Below, piece by piece: positions 49,555 through 63,702 of a stretch of DNA of 64,000 nucleotides. The notes under the pieces are model-generated. The model saw only the letters and a list, made by a program, of their open reading frames with translations. It searched no databases and was not told where the DNA came from. The position numbers were made by a program, and so were the translations under genes. This stretch comes from Siphlonurus alternatus (lineage: Eukaryota > Arthropoda > Insecta > Ephemeroptera > Siphlonuridae), in contig OX463784.1 in NCBI GenBank assembly GCA_949825025.1, positions 21,384,761-21,448,760 on the forward strand, given 5' to 3'. The stretch's first letter is position 1. Every line of letters starts with the position of its first letter.

Positions 49555-52500
49555 CACAACAATACTTTGTTTACTAACAACGAGCAGAAGACTGATTTAA
49601 AGTAACACAGAGCTTTTCAAATTTATAAATTAATCATGTTAATATTATATCATAATTATATTAAATACAAATGATAGCTTCACATGCATTATATTATTTT
49701 CAAGACTATACGTACACAATGTAAAGTAGTAGTCTTGATTATTTGACACAAGTAAGAGATTTTTCGAAATTTAATAATTTAAAATTTAAATTTAAATTAT
49801 AATGATACAAGCAAGAGGATTCAATAATTAGAATAATCAATAATTATATTAATTAATTTGTTAATTTATATAATTATTAATTATTCTAATTATTGTATCC
49901 TCTTGCTTGTATCATTATGATAAAAAAAATGTTAATAATTATAAAATAAACATAAGAGTTATGCTCAAATAAATATTAAATTTATAATTATTAACAGATG
50001 CGATAATTATATAAATAATATGTATGAAAATATATGACATAACAAAAAGCTGTTAAATAATTTCTTCTTATAAAAATGCTACTCATCAAAACTTGCTAAC
50101 AATAAAATTATATTAAAATATCAAACCTTGATAAAGCCAAATGTAAAACACGGGTAATAAATCAAATTTATTTTACGTTTGGGATTTTTGAGTTGTTATT
50201 CTATGAAAATTATGACATTTAGAACGTAGTAAAATATTTGAAAATGAAAACAATTTTTTTTATATAACTACATCTACTACGATGTAATATTTATATCTAT
50301 ATACGTCAGAGGGTATTGAAAACAGTACTACGATCTTTTATTATTGTCCTTGCGTACATGTTGTTAATGAGACAGATAAGATTTAATTAATGAAGTAATG
50401 AATGAACGTAGTAATAAGAAATATGAAGTTGCTGGCAACAGATCATAATAATTTTTGATGATTCATATAAACTGAATAACTATACTGATGTAATAACATT
50501 ACCAGGTCATTAACTTGATTCTGTTTTTATCAATAATAAACTCAATTAATTCATAGTTTTTAAAAACAAATGTTGTAACGATTTATTTTTTTTTAATTTA
50601 TTTGGTTGACCATTTATTTCTTTTTTTTTTGGGGGGGGGGGGGTAAAAAATGTATCAGTTTTGTTGATATTACAATATATTTTATAATTTTTGATCCGCA
50701 AATTACATAACATTGATTTATTTATTTTAATTTGATTCACTTTTAAGTAATGCATGTCATGATATTATTTAGCAAAGGTATATAAATAGCATCATAGATG
50801 TTTCAAATTAAACGCCATACGATCAAATCGATCACTCATTCAGAACGAGTCGATTTTAAAAACATCATGTACGGAGCAATTTAATTAATATTATAGTACA
50901 AAATATTGTCAATTCCTCATGACCATTATTAGTCCAAGCAATATTATCCATAATTGTAACTTCCGTGACGTTTTTGTACCAATTTCATATAATTTAATAA
51001 TTAACATTTTCAGAGACAAGTTTTACGTAATTTAATTAGCTATACATTAAATTAAAAATTATAATATTACATCATGACATAACCTGCGGCTGAAGGTCTA
51101 TATAATATCAAAGAATTAATATCTAATATTAATACATATTAATTCTTTGATAATATGCAGTATATAAAGTATAATAATACATGATATAATAAAAAAAGTA
51201 TGAAAACTGCATGCATGCATGCACGGAGAGAAATTTTAATCTGTATAATTATATATATCATCAAGCAGGAGAGGATATGGTATATTATAATATATATTTA
51301 TAATTTCTATAATGCAATCAAATCGTATCACTATTTTATTAATCTTTCTAGACGGCATCAAGTATATAAAAAAAATGTACATAAATATACATAAAATATT
51401 TCAAATTCCATCAAATTTATCAATTTTATACTATTTTTTTTTCAAATAAGAGACATTTTATTTTTTTTAAATATATTTTCATCAATTTTTATATATTTTA
51501 GATATGCATAAATCTCGACACAACTTCATAATTCTGTCGTCAAAACGATAGATCTGTAATTTTACTTCTGATAAATTATACATTTTTTTCTTCACGATAA
51601 AAGTAGTAAAAATTTGAATCTGTGATCTGTCAAACAGCCACTTGAGTACGTAAGACAGATCTGACAGAAGCCATGGAAATGTTACTGAGAGCCCCCCATG
51701 TAGCCCCCAGCCTGATGTGTCGGCGCACTGTTGTTATTTCCCTGTTATTTCTCCATTAGAACAGTCAGATCCATGGAAATATCTCATGACGTCATAAAAT
51801 TCGTGTACAAGTGTTACTTTTAGTTATCTGACCAGTGAGTATCTACGCTGGCCGTCATGTCAATTTAGGTTTTCGTCGCGTTTGTAACGCCTTCAGTCAT
51901 TGGCAGCCGGTTTGTAACGAAGGACATCATTGGCCGACACGAGCCGAAGTACTCCCGAACGGTTCCGAAGAAAAACTAAATGAATATGACGTCCAGTATA
52001 CCTCAGTAACATTGATTTTGGTAGTTATATGCAAGGTGCATGTTAAAAATTTAACTGATTTAACTGAACCACCTGCAATGCAACGCTATCAGAATAAAAT
52101 GCTATAGAATATTTTAAACTCTAAATTTATATTTTTAAACAAATATATTTATTTTCCCTTTTCATCAAAACAAAACACCTGCATGCAATCTATATATATA
52201 AAAAAAATCCTATACGTAAAATTCAACGATTATATTAACGACTGGGTTATATTAAATATTAATAAATAGTAAATATTAATTGTTGAGAAAATTTGTTTTA
52301 AGAATCAACATGCATGCAATGAAAGTCATTATTACAATTAAAAAATGCAAGTGAATTTTACATTTTTCTTCGATTCTTCAGTTTAAATTAATACATTAAA
52401 CTATTTTTTATTATAAAGAAATTGGTTACATAAAAGACTCAAATGAAAACGTCATGAAACATAATATATTTAGGGTTAAACCCACTTAACTCACTGATTG

Positions 52501-53285
52501 ACAACATAACCTTAACTATTCTCTCCCTCTTTTAAACATAGTGATGCACTGGATAATTTTTTTTTCTCTATCTCCCTATGGCTCGAGCCAATATATAGAG
52601 CAGAGATAGAAAAAAAACTATTCCTGTGCCCTCACCCTAACAAATATAAAAACTACTACAGACAAACATAATGTCCTTCAATATTAACCTGAATTGAAAA
52701 GAATTGAAAATGTTATGCTTTATTAAGTAGCTTAAAATAATATATAATTTTTTTCTGGCATTAGTAGTTTAAATTTTAATGATAGTGGACACGAGCAACT
52801 AAAAAAAAATGTGACAAGATTAATATTAACTATAGTCGCTTGATCGTTTGATGTTCTTTTTTTTATGTCTTCGTTATAGAAAAAAAAGCATAAAAAAATA
52901 TTTATGATAATTAATGAGGATAATGACATTAGAATGACATTAATGAAAACTATAGGCAAGAAGTCATGCAAATCTACAGCAAAATTTTAAACACAATTTT
53001 TTCAAGTATCATATGCACTGGACGGAGACGCAATAAGAAATATAACAATTTTATAACTTCTTTTCTTATTATTGTTATGGGTGGAAGGATTTTTTATTGG
53101 TACTGCAATGTACAGTATATACACCTCTAGACAGCACTCATCCTGTCTCACTTGCTAGAGCTGCAGCTTCCATAGACTGCATAGATATGCAGATTTGCAA
53201 TTTTACGTGCGGTAAGAATTATCAAAATATCAAAAAAGTTTTGGATCTCCAAAGACTGCCTGACAACGCCTATAAATAAAGCAGG
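49555..53285. other. AT-rich DNA without a recognised gene
   Basis: Contains a strong hairpin at 49798-49919, a smaller one at 51108-51152, a G-run near 50630 and an imperfect inverted repeat near 52556-52620 (ttttttttctctatctc and its complement). Open frames here are short, AT-rich and lack splice or homology support. I see nothing else. Confidence 0.5.
49798..49919. repeat. Long hairpin, possible small MITE
   Basis: The arms ataatgatacaagcaagagg and cctcttgcttgtatcattat are exact complements and pairing continues inward with few mismatches around an AT-rich loop. About 120 bp in total. I saw no second copy in this window, and target duplications are not clear. Confidence 0.7.
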
Positions 53286-53299
53286 AGTAAAGTTCGCAG

Positions 53300-53358
53300 G
53301 GAGCATACATGACCAAAATGTGTCAATTGCCCCAAAATACCCAACCAATCAATCAATC
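53300..53358 (+). mobile_element. Severely 5'-truncated retroelement tail with 14-bp target duplication
   Basis: The 59-base insert (gcatacatgaccaaaatgtg ... aatcaatcaatc) is flanked by agtaaagttcgcag at 53286-53299 and agtaaagttcgtag at 53359-53372, a 14-base direct repeat with one mismatch. A related sequence lies at 54320-54393. The TCAA simple repeat at the end fits a non-LTR element tail. Confidence 0.82.
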
Positions 53359-54319
53359 AGTAAAGTTCGTAGTGTCTTACACTATACCTTAATTGATCCC
53401 TAACAAGACCGATCAGTACATACTGTCACGTATGAATTTAAAGTATTTAAACAATTTTGTATATAACGATTACGTGGTCGTTAACATGATGTTTTAGTGA
53501 TTATTATTCAGGTTGGAAGGCAACATGAAAGGTATGTCAGGAGCGGTGTAACTTTATGGGCTCACTAATATAAAAAAATATTTCATCGTGATTTTATAAG
53601 TAATAAAATACAGGTGGTCTTTTAATTATTTACGTATAGCAATAAAATATTTTAAAATATATGTAGTTCATCTATTTAATAATTTGCTCCGTAATAAAGT
53701 TAAAAAAAAATTGTTTTTTTTTTTTTTTTTTTTTTTGAAATTATCAGGATGGAGTAAAGCGCTTGCAAGACCTTATACATAGGTTGTTTAATATTTTTAT
53801 TGTTTTAACTGCGAAAATTCAGCAATACGATTTCTTTATTCTTTCTTTTTTTAAGTAACGAAGCAAACACGGTCAAGATTACACAATTTTTTAGGAGTTA
53901 CCACCATTTACTCAATGATGCTGTGCTGTGTGTCTTTCGACGAGGAAATTTCAAAAGTCGCAACCTTTGTCCTAGTAAAGGTCACGAAGGGGTCAAGGGG
54001 TCATCATAACACTTGGTCACTCTTACTTGGTGGTGAGACAGTCGTTGCTAGGGTACCTTCGCAATTTTAATTGGTAATTAATTCAAATTAAATGAGCAAT
54101 GCTTAAAAAGACTGGTGACGTGTTTATATATGATATAAATTTAGAATTTCCTTTGCATTTTAAAAACCTCTACCGCAAAATTATCCTTTAATTGCAGGTA
54201 AAAAGCAGTATGAAAAAATGTATAAACTGATGAATAATTGAAAAAAAAAAAACTAAAATGTAAGAAGTATATTATATATAGTTATATTTTATACGTTTTT
54301 CATGATGCATAGAAAAAGG

Positions 54320-54393
54320 GGGCATACATGACCAAAATGTTTGTGTCAATTTCCCTAAAATAAAAACCATTCAATCAATCAATTAATCAGTCA
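54320..54393 (+). repeat. Second copy of the TCAA-tailed retroelement end
   Basis: The sequence gggcatacatgaccaaaatg followed by tcaatttccctaaaata and a caatcaatcaattaatcagt tail matches the insert at 53300-53358. I could not define a target duplication here. No coding sequence is attached. Confidence 0.7.
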
Positions 54394-57300
54394 GAAATAT
54401 AATTAGTATTTAATGACGTAATAATTAATTACATACGAGTATATTAATTCACCTGTTAAAAAAAATCCTAAAATCGCATTTTTTTTATGTTACAAATGAA
54501 CGAACTAATATATATAATATGTTCAATATCAAAGTATTATTTAGTATATTTACTGTATATTATTATTGTTATTCAACAGTTTTGTAAACAATTTATCAGT
54601 TTCAAATAAAATGACCTGCAATGATAACCTTTAACAGAGATTACAATTATTGTTTTGAAGGCTTCTGTATCAAACTATTAGCTTTTTTAAAACTACAGTC
54701 CACATATCTGCATGCATGCGATATCTTAACGCAAAACAAAAACACAACGTTGAGGCTTTAAATTTTGAGATGTATAGTATTTCAAATTGTTATCGATTCG
54801 TGACCCAATAAAAAGGATAGAAATAAATTAATAAATGTGTTATTTTCATACACTTCAGTGAATTGTAATGTTGATAGAGTACAAACTCCACTTAGACTAT
54901 AAAAGTCAATTCAAAGGCAAGTTTCAACTTGAAAAAAAAAATTGTTTTGATCGTTAAACTTTTGATCAATCTATGTGTGTGGCTATTTGATAAAAATTGA
55001 AATTATTATTAGAGCGTAAAATATGATTGGTTAATAATGACACGTGACCCCCTAAATGTCAAATCCAGATTATACTTTTTTTGTGGTAGGCTCGTATCAA
55101 CAGTGCATGGGTCCATTGGAGTATATTGGAGAAAGAAATTTGAACAAAGTATTAATTAGTTTTATTTTAAAATTGGTTGTTCATATTTCAATAAAGGCTT
55201 TTTTTTAAAAAAAATAACACTTTAAATGTTTTCAATTTGTTAAAGAAAGTGTTCTATGAATAATATACAAAAATTATCAATGCACGGTGTTGATAAAATG
55301 TTTAATTATTACTGTCTTTTCCTTTTGCAAGAAACATTTGGTACAGATTTGATTATGCAAACATGGTCAGAGCAAAATCACGATATTACTCAACAGTATC
55401 ATTATATTTTACATAATTATTATAATTGCATATTTATGGTTCATTTGAAAATATACATTAAAAAATATTAGTTTTCCTTAAACAATGGTAATTTAAATTT
55501 AATATTCGTTTTTTTCTTTAATAAAAAAATTAAAAATATCAAATGAGACAATAAATAATTTATCAATGCCAAGTGTTACATGATAAAATGATTTTTATTG
55601 TTGCACCTGAATAAATTTCTACCCATTTCTTTGCAAGAAGCGTCGATTAATCCTGCATGATGGGTGTGTGCGCTGCATAGTCAGCAACATAATTCATAAT
55701 ATTATGTACACTGTAATGAGTATATATTTTCCTTATTTTTTTGCTCAACATTGAACAATATATAATATAATATATAATATTAATAAATTATACGCTTCAA
55801 AATTATATATTATTATACTGTATTCAACAAGAATATCAGTTTTATTATAAAATTGATAATCTAAATTCAGTTTGAATTTTTAAAGAAATAAACATAACAG
55901 TTTTTATTTATTTAAAAAAAAATGTTAAATAAATCCATAAATAATTTATTCGTGCAAAATGTTGATAAAATGAGTTTTATTATATTATGTTTTTAATAAC
56001 TTTATAACTATTTCTTTGCAAGAAAATTATGTTTCAGTTTGTTTCAGTTTGGATGCTGTCGTGCAGCAAAATTTTATAATAAATTATAAATTTTTAAAAT
56101 TAAACTTTAAAAAAACAAACAGTACATAATGATGATTTTGCTAAAACATTAATGAAATTGATCGACGTAGTGCAAAATGTACATCAAATTGACCTTCTGA
56201 TGATAACCTTTGTGTCTGATTAGTTTGTTGTTCGGACACCAAGTGACCCTCGCTTGCTTGCCGCGTGGTACTCGCACGCACACACGCATGGACACGCGTG
56301 AAACGAAAGATTCATGAAGCAAAGGAGGTTGTGTAACGTACTAATATAGAGATGTATTGGACCACGAGTAGTATTTTTATCACACGTTTGCTCGGACAAG
56401 ATATATACGAATATAGGATGTGTCTTTAGAATCAAAATAACAAAGCGTTAATTTATTCAATACATACACGGTAAATAAACTAAATAAAAAAAACAACGTT
56501 AGTTATTATAACTGCATCGTAAAAAAGAGCCTATCGATTTATATAAATAATTTAATATATAAATATAATTTAGAGAAAATAATTAGTATTAAATTAAAGG
56601 TAATTTAATGTAAGAGTTAGTGTTTGTATTTCTATACTTAAAATATTAAGGTAAGTTATTGTAAAAATTAATAATTCAACATTTTTTTCACTTTATTTTA
56701 ATTTGATGGAGTAACCCATGAAGGGCTATCTCACCCAAATCACATGATTTTACAGCGCATGATTTAAAAAGTAAGAACCTATGCAATCAGGTGTAGCCGC
56801 GCACACAGTTTCGTATGGTAAGAAATTTAGAACCGACTGAGAAACGAATGATCACATACTTACGATCACAGTGTACGTGTGCCTAAAAATCAAGTAACAG
56901 TCACTCTCGAACCACTCTAGTCAACACAACCTCTCAAGTACGACGGCTCCAGGAGGCGCCACGTCCGTGACCTGCCAGTCAGCTGATGACCTCATGACCT
57001 CGCCGCTTGTCTTCGCCAAAATTCACTTTCCAGCAGACCGAGGGACTTTTGTTTGTCCACGTTAGTTAATGACTCGTCAGGGTAAATTATTTCTAACGTT
57101 GTTTTTATACACCATAATATATACTGCACTTGGAGTCAAAATTCACCTTAATTATTATAGATATATAATTATAACCAGAGTTTTTTTTATAATATAATAT
57201 ATATTCTATTAATTATATATAACTATATTAGTCTACTCTATTATATAGACATTATAGACTATATTCCATTACGCTCTGATGAAGTTAGGTATATTTATAA

Positions 57301-58959
57301 ATAAAAAATTGCATGTTGAAATAATCAATTTTCCTGCCACTATTTTTTCTCATTTTTAGGTATAAAAATAAAATAAAAATTGTAAACATAAAAAACCTGA
57401 CTTTTGAAAATGGTAAAGTCTTAATAATATTATTTTAAAGTTGAAATTTTCTCACTCGTTCAAAATCCCATCTTGTAATAGTCCCTTACACCCTCATCAC
57501 ACCGCACTTTTAACCAAAATAACAGCCACTTTAAACAGTAATTTTGCACGACATAACAAAAACACCGAACAATTTTCCCACCACGACTTTATTTACATTA
57601 TTCTCACCCCAACACGTATAAACAATAGAAGGGGGCGTGGCAACGAGTTTCTCCAGACCTCCCTTTGTGTGGTCTACATGGTATTTACACGTCATTTCAA
57701 GACACGGGCCAGATGCTAGTAATGACTGAAGACGCTTTGTATTCAATACCACGTGGCCTGTCTTAATGTTTAATATAAAAAATTTAATTATCAAAGAACT
57801 ATATTTCATTTGTGACGTTTTAATATTTATTGTTTTTTTTTTAACATTATGTTATCAATAATCAATATATCTAAATTTATATACATAAAATTCGGATTTT
57901 TACCTTTACCGGTTTTAGTGATGCTGTGGTGATCACTTTTTACAGTTGTGTTCGTGCTCGTCACTATCACTGGTATAACTTGTATTAAACATAATACTAA
58001 TTAACATATTTATTTATAATTATTTAATATTAATATATAAATATTAATTATATTGTGAGGCTGCATGATGCCACGGATACAATATGCACACCAAATCATT
58101 ACGAATATAAAATCGTGTTTATGAAAATCATAAGATGAGTAATAAATTATTAACAGCAAAGTTGAAAAAGGCATTGAATTTATCTCATATCTTGACCGTT
58201 ATAAAAATATTAAAAATGCTAAATTGTATTAGAATTTGATTTTTTTTTAATTAAATTTGTATTTAAAATTAAATTTCAAACAAATCTGATACCTCAAATA
58301 TTAAATTATATTTTATTTTGTAATGCATGGAGCCACAATAATAGCGTATCTAGTAAAAATTAACTTCATTAATATCATAGATCATAACCTAAGCACTATT
58401 TTAACCTACAAAAAAAAATTAAAAAAAGAGGTAGCGTTACAAATTAAATAAAAAATACCGATAAGTACAGTATACAAAAAAAGTTTTAAGATGAACTATT
58501 AATGACTCTAATGAGTTATAATAAGGGAGTCTGGACTACTGCATGTCATCGCCACTTGATCTCCTTCTAAATGTAACCACACATAAGAGGGGTATAACCA
58601 CACTGTAGCTTTACTGTATACAGGGTTGATGGGAACCAGAGGCTACACCCCCTGCTGGCTATCTACAACCACCGACCGAGAGGGGCGTGTGGTTAATGTT
58701 GTAACATCATCGCATCAGCATTCTTCTCATATCATGGAACTTTATGGAGAAGACGCAGGGAGAAAAAATATATTTTCGGACGCGATTCTCGAAGGAAGAT
58801 GTCCAGGTTTCTCACTAGTTCGATGTCATCGAGTTATAAAAGAATAGCGCCATAATCGATCAATTTTTCTTTTTTAACTGAACCCTGTTGTAGGGTACAC
58901 TGTAAGAGTGTTCAATAAAAACTTTAATTAATGTTGTAGGGTACTGGCCATGGCACGAT
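54394..58959. other. Intergenic or first-intron DNA; one candidate 5' UTR exon
   Basis: Mostly AT-rich with short chance frames. The exception is a GC-richer patch around 56864-57060 described separately. I see no RNA gene and no repeats shared with other parts of the window. Confidence 0.45.
56864..57060 (-). other. Candidate non-coding first exon of sev
   Basis: A less AT-rich patch on the minus strand ends at a near-consensus donor (CACTGTGATC followed by GTAAGTATG). It contains only a short ATG frame that stops after about 24 codons. It lies about 10 kb upstream of the first recognised sev coding exon, in the right orientation. Both the exon and its link to sev are inference. Confidence 0.25.
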
Positions 58960-58964
58960 TTAGT

Positions 58965-59300
58965 GGCTGAATTTAAATTCCAGGCGTGAAAGACCTGCGA
59001 TGTTGCTTAGAATTTTGTGGGTTCCTTTTAAAACGAGGCGGCCACGGCAAATAGCAATCCATCCCAGCATTCATTTGGTTGTGACTGAGGAAACCATGGA
59101 AACCTAGCTCAGTCAGGATGGTCGGCAATTGATGGTGGATGCCATCAATCACCTCCCGCCGGATGCACGAGTGGGTGTTCTTTAGCAGCCACCACTTGTG
59201 AAAAGTTTGGCGGTGCCTGGGATCGAACTCACGACCATGGACCATCTGATAAATGATTATGAATCAGAGGCGCATACCACTGCGTCAAGTGCACGCGGTA
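58965..59300 (-). mobile_element. tRNA-derived SINE
   Basis: Read on the minus strand, the head has an A-box-like block GACGCAGTGGTATGCGCCTC (about 59286-59267) and a B box GTTCGATCC (59228-59219) about 40 bases downstream, the spacing of RNA polymerase III promoters in tRNA genes. A body of about 250 bases follows. No tRNA cloverleaf is maintained, so it is a SINE rather than a tRNA gene. The open frame inside it is incidental. Confidence 0.75.
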
Positions 59301-60147
59301 TGGAATTATGGATACTCTGTACTGACGCTGACTGTGGTTATTGAAATATATTATAATAGCTCTTTCGATAATTACGCCCAAATTTAATACATGGACGATT
59401 TGGGAGATTTGCTATTTTTATGTTGTCAATTTCCCTGCCCATTTAGAAGAATGTTGATAAGGTTGACAATACAGGGTATATAAGGAAAGTAACGTAAAAA
59501 TTTACGAAACTTCGAACTAATACCCGCGCGGTACGTGCCCCAGAAGAGAATATGAACATTTTTTCCCTTACATACCTATCAACAAACCAAGTACTATATC
59601 TTCTGTATATTATTATATACATGCATCTTATTTCAAGCAAGGTCGATTTTTTTCTTTCTTTATTAGCGTGAATAATGCCATGGCAGCGACGCAAAAATAG
59701 CCACGAAAATTTACGCAAAATCAGTGTAATAAAAGTTTATAATGAAAATAAAGTTTCACATTTTATTTGTGTGACGTTTATTAACTCTTCAAATATTAAT
59801 CAATTTTAACATTTCTAAATATTTTTTTTATTACAATGCATCTTGGACATCATACTTTTATTTATGTTTTACAATACAATAGTAAAATATTACGTCAAGA
59901 AATATACGCACACATCAACCAGCTACATTATTATATTATTTCCAGTATTATACTACAGGTCAGATTTATTATTGTTTTCAAACAACAGATTGGGACCACA
60001 CATGTGGAGTTTTCATATATGGAAACAGTAAAACTCCTTGTTCTTTTTATAATAAAAAGTAATTTATTGTATAAATATTTCATCCACATTATATAATCAA
60101 TTAATTGGCACAAATCTGACACATTCATTTTATTTTCTATTAAGGAT
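59301..60147. other. AT-rich DNA without a recognised gene
   Basis: Only short chance frames. I see no splice-supported exon and no repeats matched elsewhere in the window. Confidence 0.5.
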
Positions 60148-60481
60148 GAATCTTAGTTTATTGAGATCTCGCAATCGTTGCGTCTGAATGCAACAAGACT
60201 TGCATGCAGGGGACTTTGAACTTGTCATCAATAGGTATGGCATACAACTTGTATGAAGTGAATTCTGTCTTATCAGTTTTCTACTGAGGTAGAAGTTTAA
60301 CATTGACCTCTTATGGACGCGCGGAAACCGAAAATGAAGCTGTTGTGAAAAAACTGACAGGTTAATTAAATTTGCTGAAACCATAAGCGATTAAGTTTTA
60401 TAAATATTCTCAATTTTTTAAAATTCATTTCATTCGATTCTGTTGTAAAAAAAAATATATATTCTTTGACTCCGAAGTAAC
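60148..60481 (+). repeat. Dispersed repeat of about 310-330 bp, copy 2
   Basis: Matches 25912-26220 along its length in the same orientation; both begin near tttat(c/t)gagatctc and end near tttgactc(t/c)gaa. Non-coding. This copy is diverged from the other by many substitutions and small indels, so the family is not young. Confidence 0.75.
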
Positions 60482-63400
60482 TGAGATACATCGTTAACCA
60501 ATTATTTTGCTTTCAGTAATTTATAGTACAGTTAATCTTCCTTATCTGCATGATGAGTATTAGCGCAATTAAATCTATAGCTAAATTACAACTGTATTAT
60601 TACAAACATCGAATTGATCTACCACCTTTAACATGTCCGTGATCCACAAACCTCAACATGGCTATAATCGGTTAGATCGAGCGTCCCAACGTCTTGAGGG
60701 GGACTGTCCCTGCCCTATACCATTGGGACGGTCAGTAAGATAGGTAATAGATTATAGACAACAGCTGATCAAGATAAAAAAAATTGGTGTCGCAGTTATT
60801 AATATTTGAGAAACCGCGTGCAAAATCATCAGACATTTGCGACAAAGGTTATTTTCTAATCTCTAAACGTTGAAATTAACCTTAATAGATAATTAATTTT
60901 GTTCTTGCGTCTGACGGTATCATTTCAACATAATTTCTTTATTTATTTATTTTTATCACTGGTGGGGATACAATGATTTTTCACCTCAAAATTGGAGAAA
61001 GCAGGGGGAGGGGGGCATAAATATTTAAAAATAACGTTGAGCGCTAATATAGTTGTATCACATGATCAGTTAAACAAAAAAAAACTAATTTATATTAAGA
61101 AACTTAATTATAGAAAATGGGGAGAAAATCATTCTATATACCTTCAAGATGTTGTTTAATTGCAATATGATTTTTTATTGATTTAATGTCTAGCCTAATT
61201 TAAATATACTGTAATATAAATAGCTAGTATTAAACGTATAATATAATACAGTAAGCTTCCGATTCAATAATTTTACTTAAATTAAGTTATATAATTATAT
61301 AAAATTAATTATTTTTTACAACTTATATATTACAAAACAACAAACATGGGTGTTTTAAGTATAATAATATATTTATTTTAAATCTATAAAAAATATATAG
61401 TAACAACAATACTTGTTGCTGGCGAAAAAATTATTTCATTATTTTACCACGCATGCATTCTACGTGTATTATTATATATTATATTATTTACTTGTTATAG
61501 AATTTCTGGTGAAATATTAATTAAATAATTATTAAATTATTTATTATTTCTTATAAACTGTTTCTCTCCTCTCAACAATATATTTCACAGATAATAAAAT
61601 CAACAACTTTGTTTTAATTAATAATAACAAATCTATTATTTATAAAACTTTGTAAATAATATATTTTTAAATAACAATAACAGAGTTGCAACATAATAAT
61701 AATTGTTGCAGCAACTCTATGCTGTAACATTGAAGCTGGCTGGCTATACAATACACAGTAGAGGCTTTGCAGACTGCTAGTAATAAGGAAGTGCTACATT
61801 AACCCGCCCCTCCCCCCTCTCTCTCTCCCTCCCTCTATATACACGAGCGTTAACGCGGCGGGACATTCGCATAAAGCGGTGGAGGATCAAAATTTAGGAT
61901 AATTACACCTTTAGTACAGTAGTAGTAATTCGCAACAAGTATACGGGGAGTAATTGAAAATAATTAAATATGACAAATTTAGTTAAAAATAGAAGGGGGA
62001 ATTTAAGTTGAATGTGGAGAATATTATTTTATAAGCGTGTAAATTTTTTCTTTCTTATATTCTTTTAAATTACGAGTTAATTACAGTATGAAGAATGTTG
62101 TTAAATGAAGATTTCCAGTTTTTGTTCGTTTTCTTGTGACAGAAGTACATGACATACCTTAAAAAGTAATTTTACATTAATGTATTATAGTATTGCGTTT
62201 TAATCACGGATCAGTAAAACCAAAGACAGTCCAATGTCAATTATATTAATTAAAGTAGAGGAATTGCCCATTATAATAATTATACAATACTGTCTATATC
62301 TTTTGGGTGCAATTCAGTAAGAATTTATCAAAGAAATACCAGGTTATTTCATTGCATGCATGCTAATCGCGGTTAGCTCATTGAGTTATGCTTACCACGT
62401 GTGATTATAGCGAGAAACCTTATCGCCATTTAAAAGTATAATTTTTCATAACACCTTTCTTGGTCTCTTTTGTAAGTGAGCTACCTAATCAGTAGCCTGA
62501 ATTGGATAAATAATGAAATAATCCATTAAATTGGTGAGTATGAATCACGGATGCAGAAAAAGTAGAGACAATAAGCAGAATTTATTTAATTATCAAATTA
62601 AATTAGCTTTACTGTCAATGTTATAGATCATATAATTAAAGGGTTAATTGAGTTTCCCATTATCTCGCTCTTGATTTCATTTACCACACATTACATTTTC
62701 TAAACAGCCATGCTAAGTTTTAATTTTAAATATTTACATTTGATTTTTATTAACATGTAAAATTACACACTAAAAATATTTCCTTGACTTTTATTTACAC
62801 CACAGATTTTTTACTACCATATAATAAGAACTATAATGTACTGCATGTAAAATTAAACAAGTCTTTTTTATGTTAAAACTATAAGACAAAAGAAATCTCT
62901 AGCAGTAAACATCGCGTCAGGTGTAAACATATGTAAACGTATTACTCAGAAATAGACTTGAAAGAAAACCACGACATAAACGATTTCACAAAAGATGTGG
63001 AAACAATGCTTTACATCTGAAGAACTTACGAGTACAGAAGAAAACGTTAAAAGTTGGCAATATATTATTTTTATTATTTGACATTATATAGAAATCGGTT
63101 GTTATAAGTTTTGTCGCGGAGAACTTAAGGTATAACCTGAGAATTTGTCTGTCAAGGTCAAGAGGCGTGGCTATAGTGGCAACACTGTTTGCATTGGAAT
63201 GAGCTTAAATTTTTAGGAGGGGGTGGTGACAACAGTCCTTGAAAACGTTGCCACATTTCTCATCACATATACTATATAGGAAACGATCATCGCCACGGTT
63301 CAAAATATATGAAAACAATTCAGAAAAATAGTCTAAAAAATTAGGCTTTAGTAAAAAAAAAAAGTAAAAGAATCTGTTGTAAAGTTTTTTTGCAATGCTA

Positions 63401-63651
63401 ATTAACAAATTTAACATTGGAAGGATACAAATTTCTCATTTAAATAAATTAATTATAATTAAGCCAACGGTTAAAAAATTCCGAAAAAATTCAGAGCTAA
63501 TTTGACGATTGTTGTGAGTCCACCAAATTAATTTGAAGAAAATCTGTTGTAGCGAATTTTTCGTCCAAATTTCTCAGGTTAAGCCTTAATTATCATGGGA
63601 TTGTCCGAGTATGTTAATGTGATCTTTGCAGGGAATTCAGAGATTTAGTAT

Positions 63652-63702
<51 letters not shown>

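Noticed and set aside
52732..52971. Hydrophobic minus-strand frame considered as the sev signal-peptide exon
   Set aside because: Its hydrophobicity follows from AT-rich codons. No donor in the phase needed to join exon 46816-46875 was found at its end.
53097..53279. Open frame of 60 codons next to the short retroelement insert
   Set aside because: Could be the end of a retroelement protein, but no motif is recognisable and no related copy with an open frame is in the window.
58626..58847. Open frame of 73 codons on the plus strand
   Set aside because: No recognisable domain, no splice or codon-use support, and it lies among repeats. It looks like chance.
58965..59300. A functional tRNA gene on the minus strand
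   Set aside because: The A and B boxes are present but the arms do not pair as a cloverleaf and a non-tRNA body follows, so a SINE is the better call.
61800..61870. C/T-rich patch followed by a TATATA-like string as a promoter
   Set aside because: No exon, initiator or downstream frame was found to connect with it. Kept only as a note on the right-edge region.
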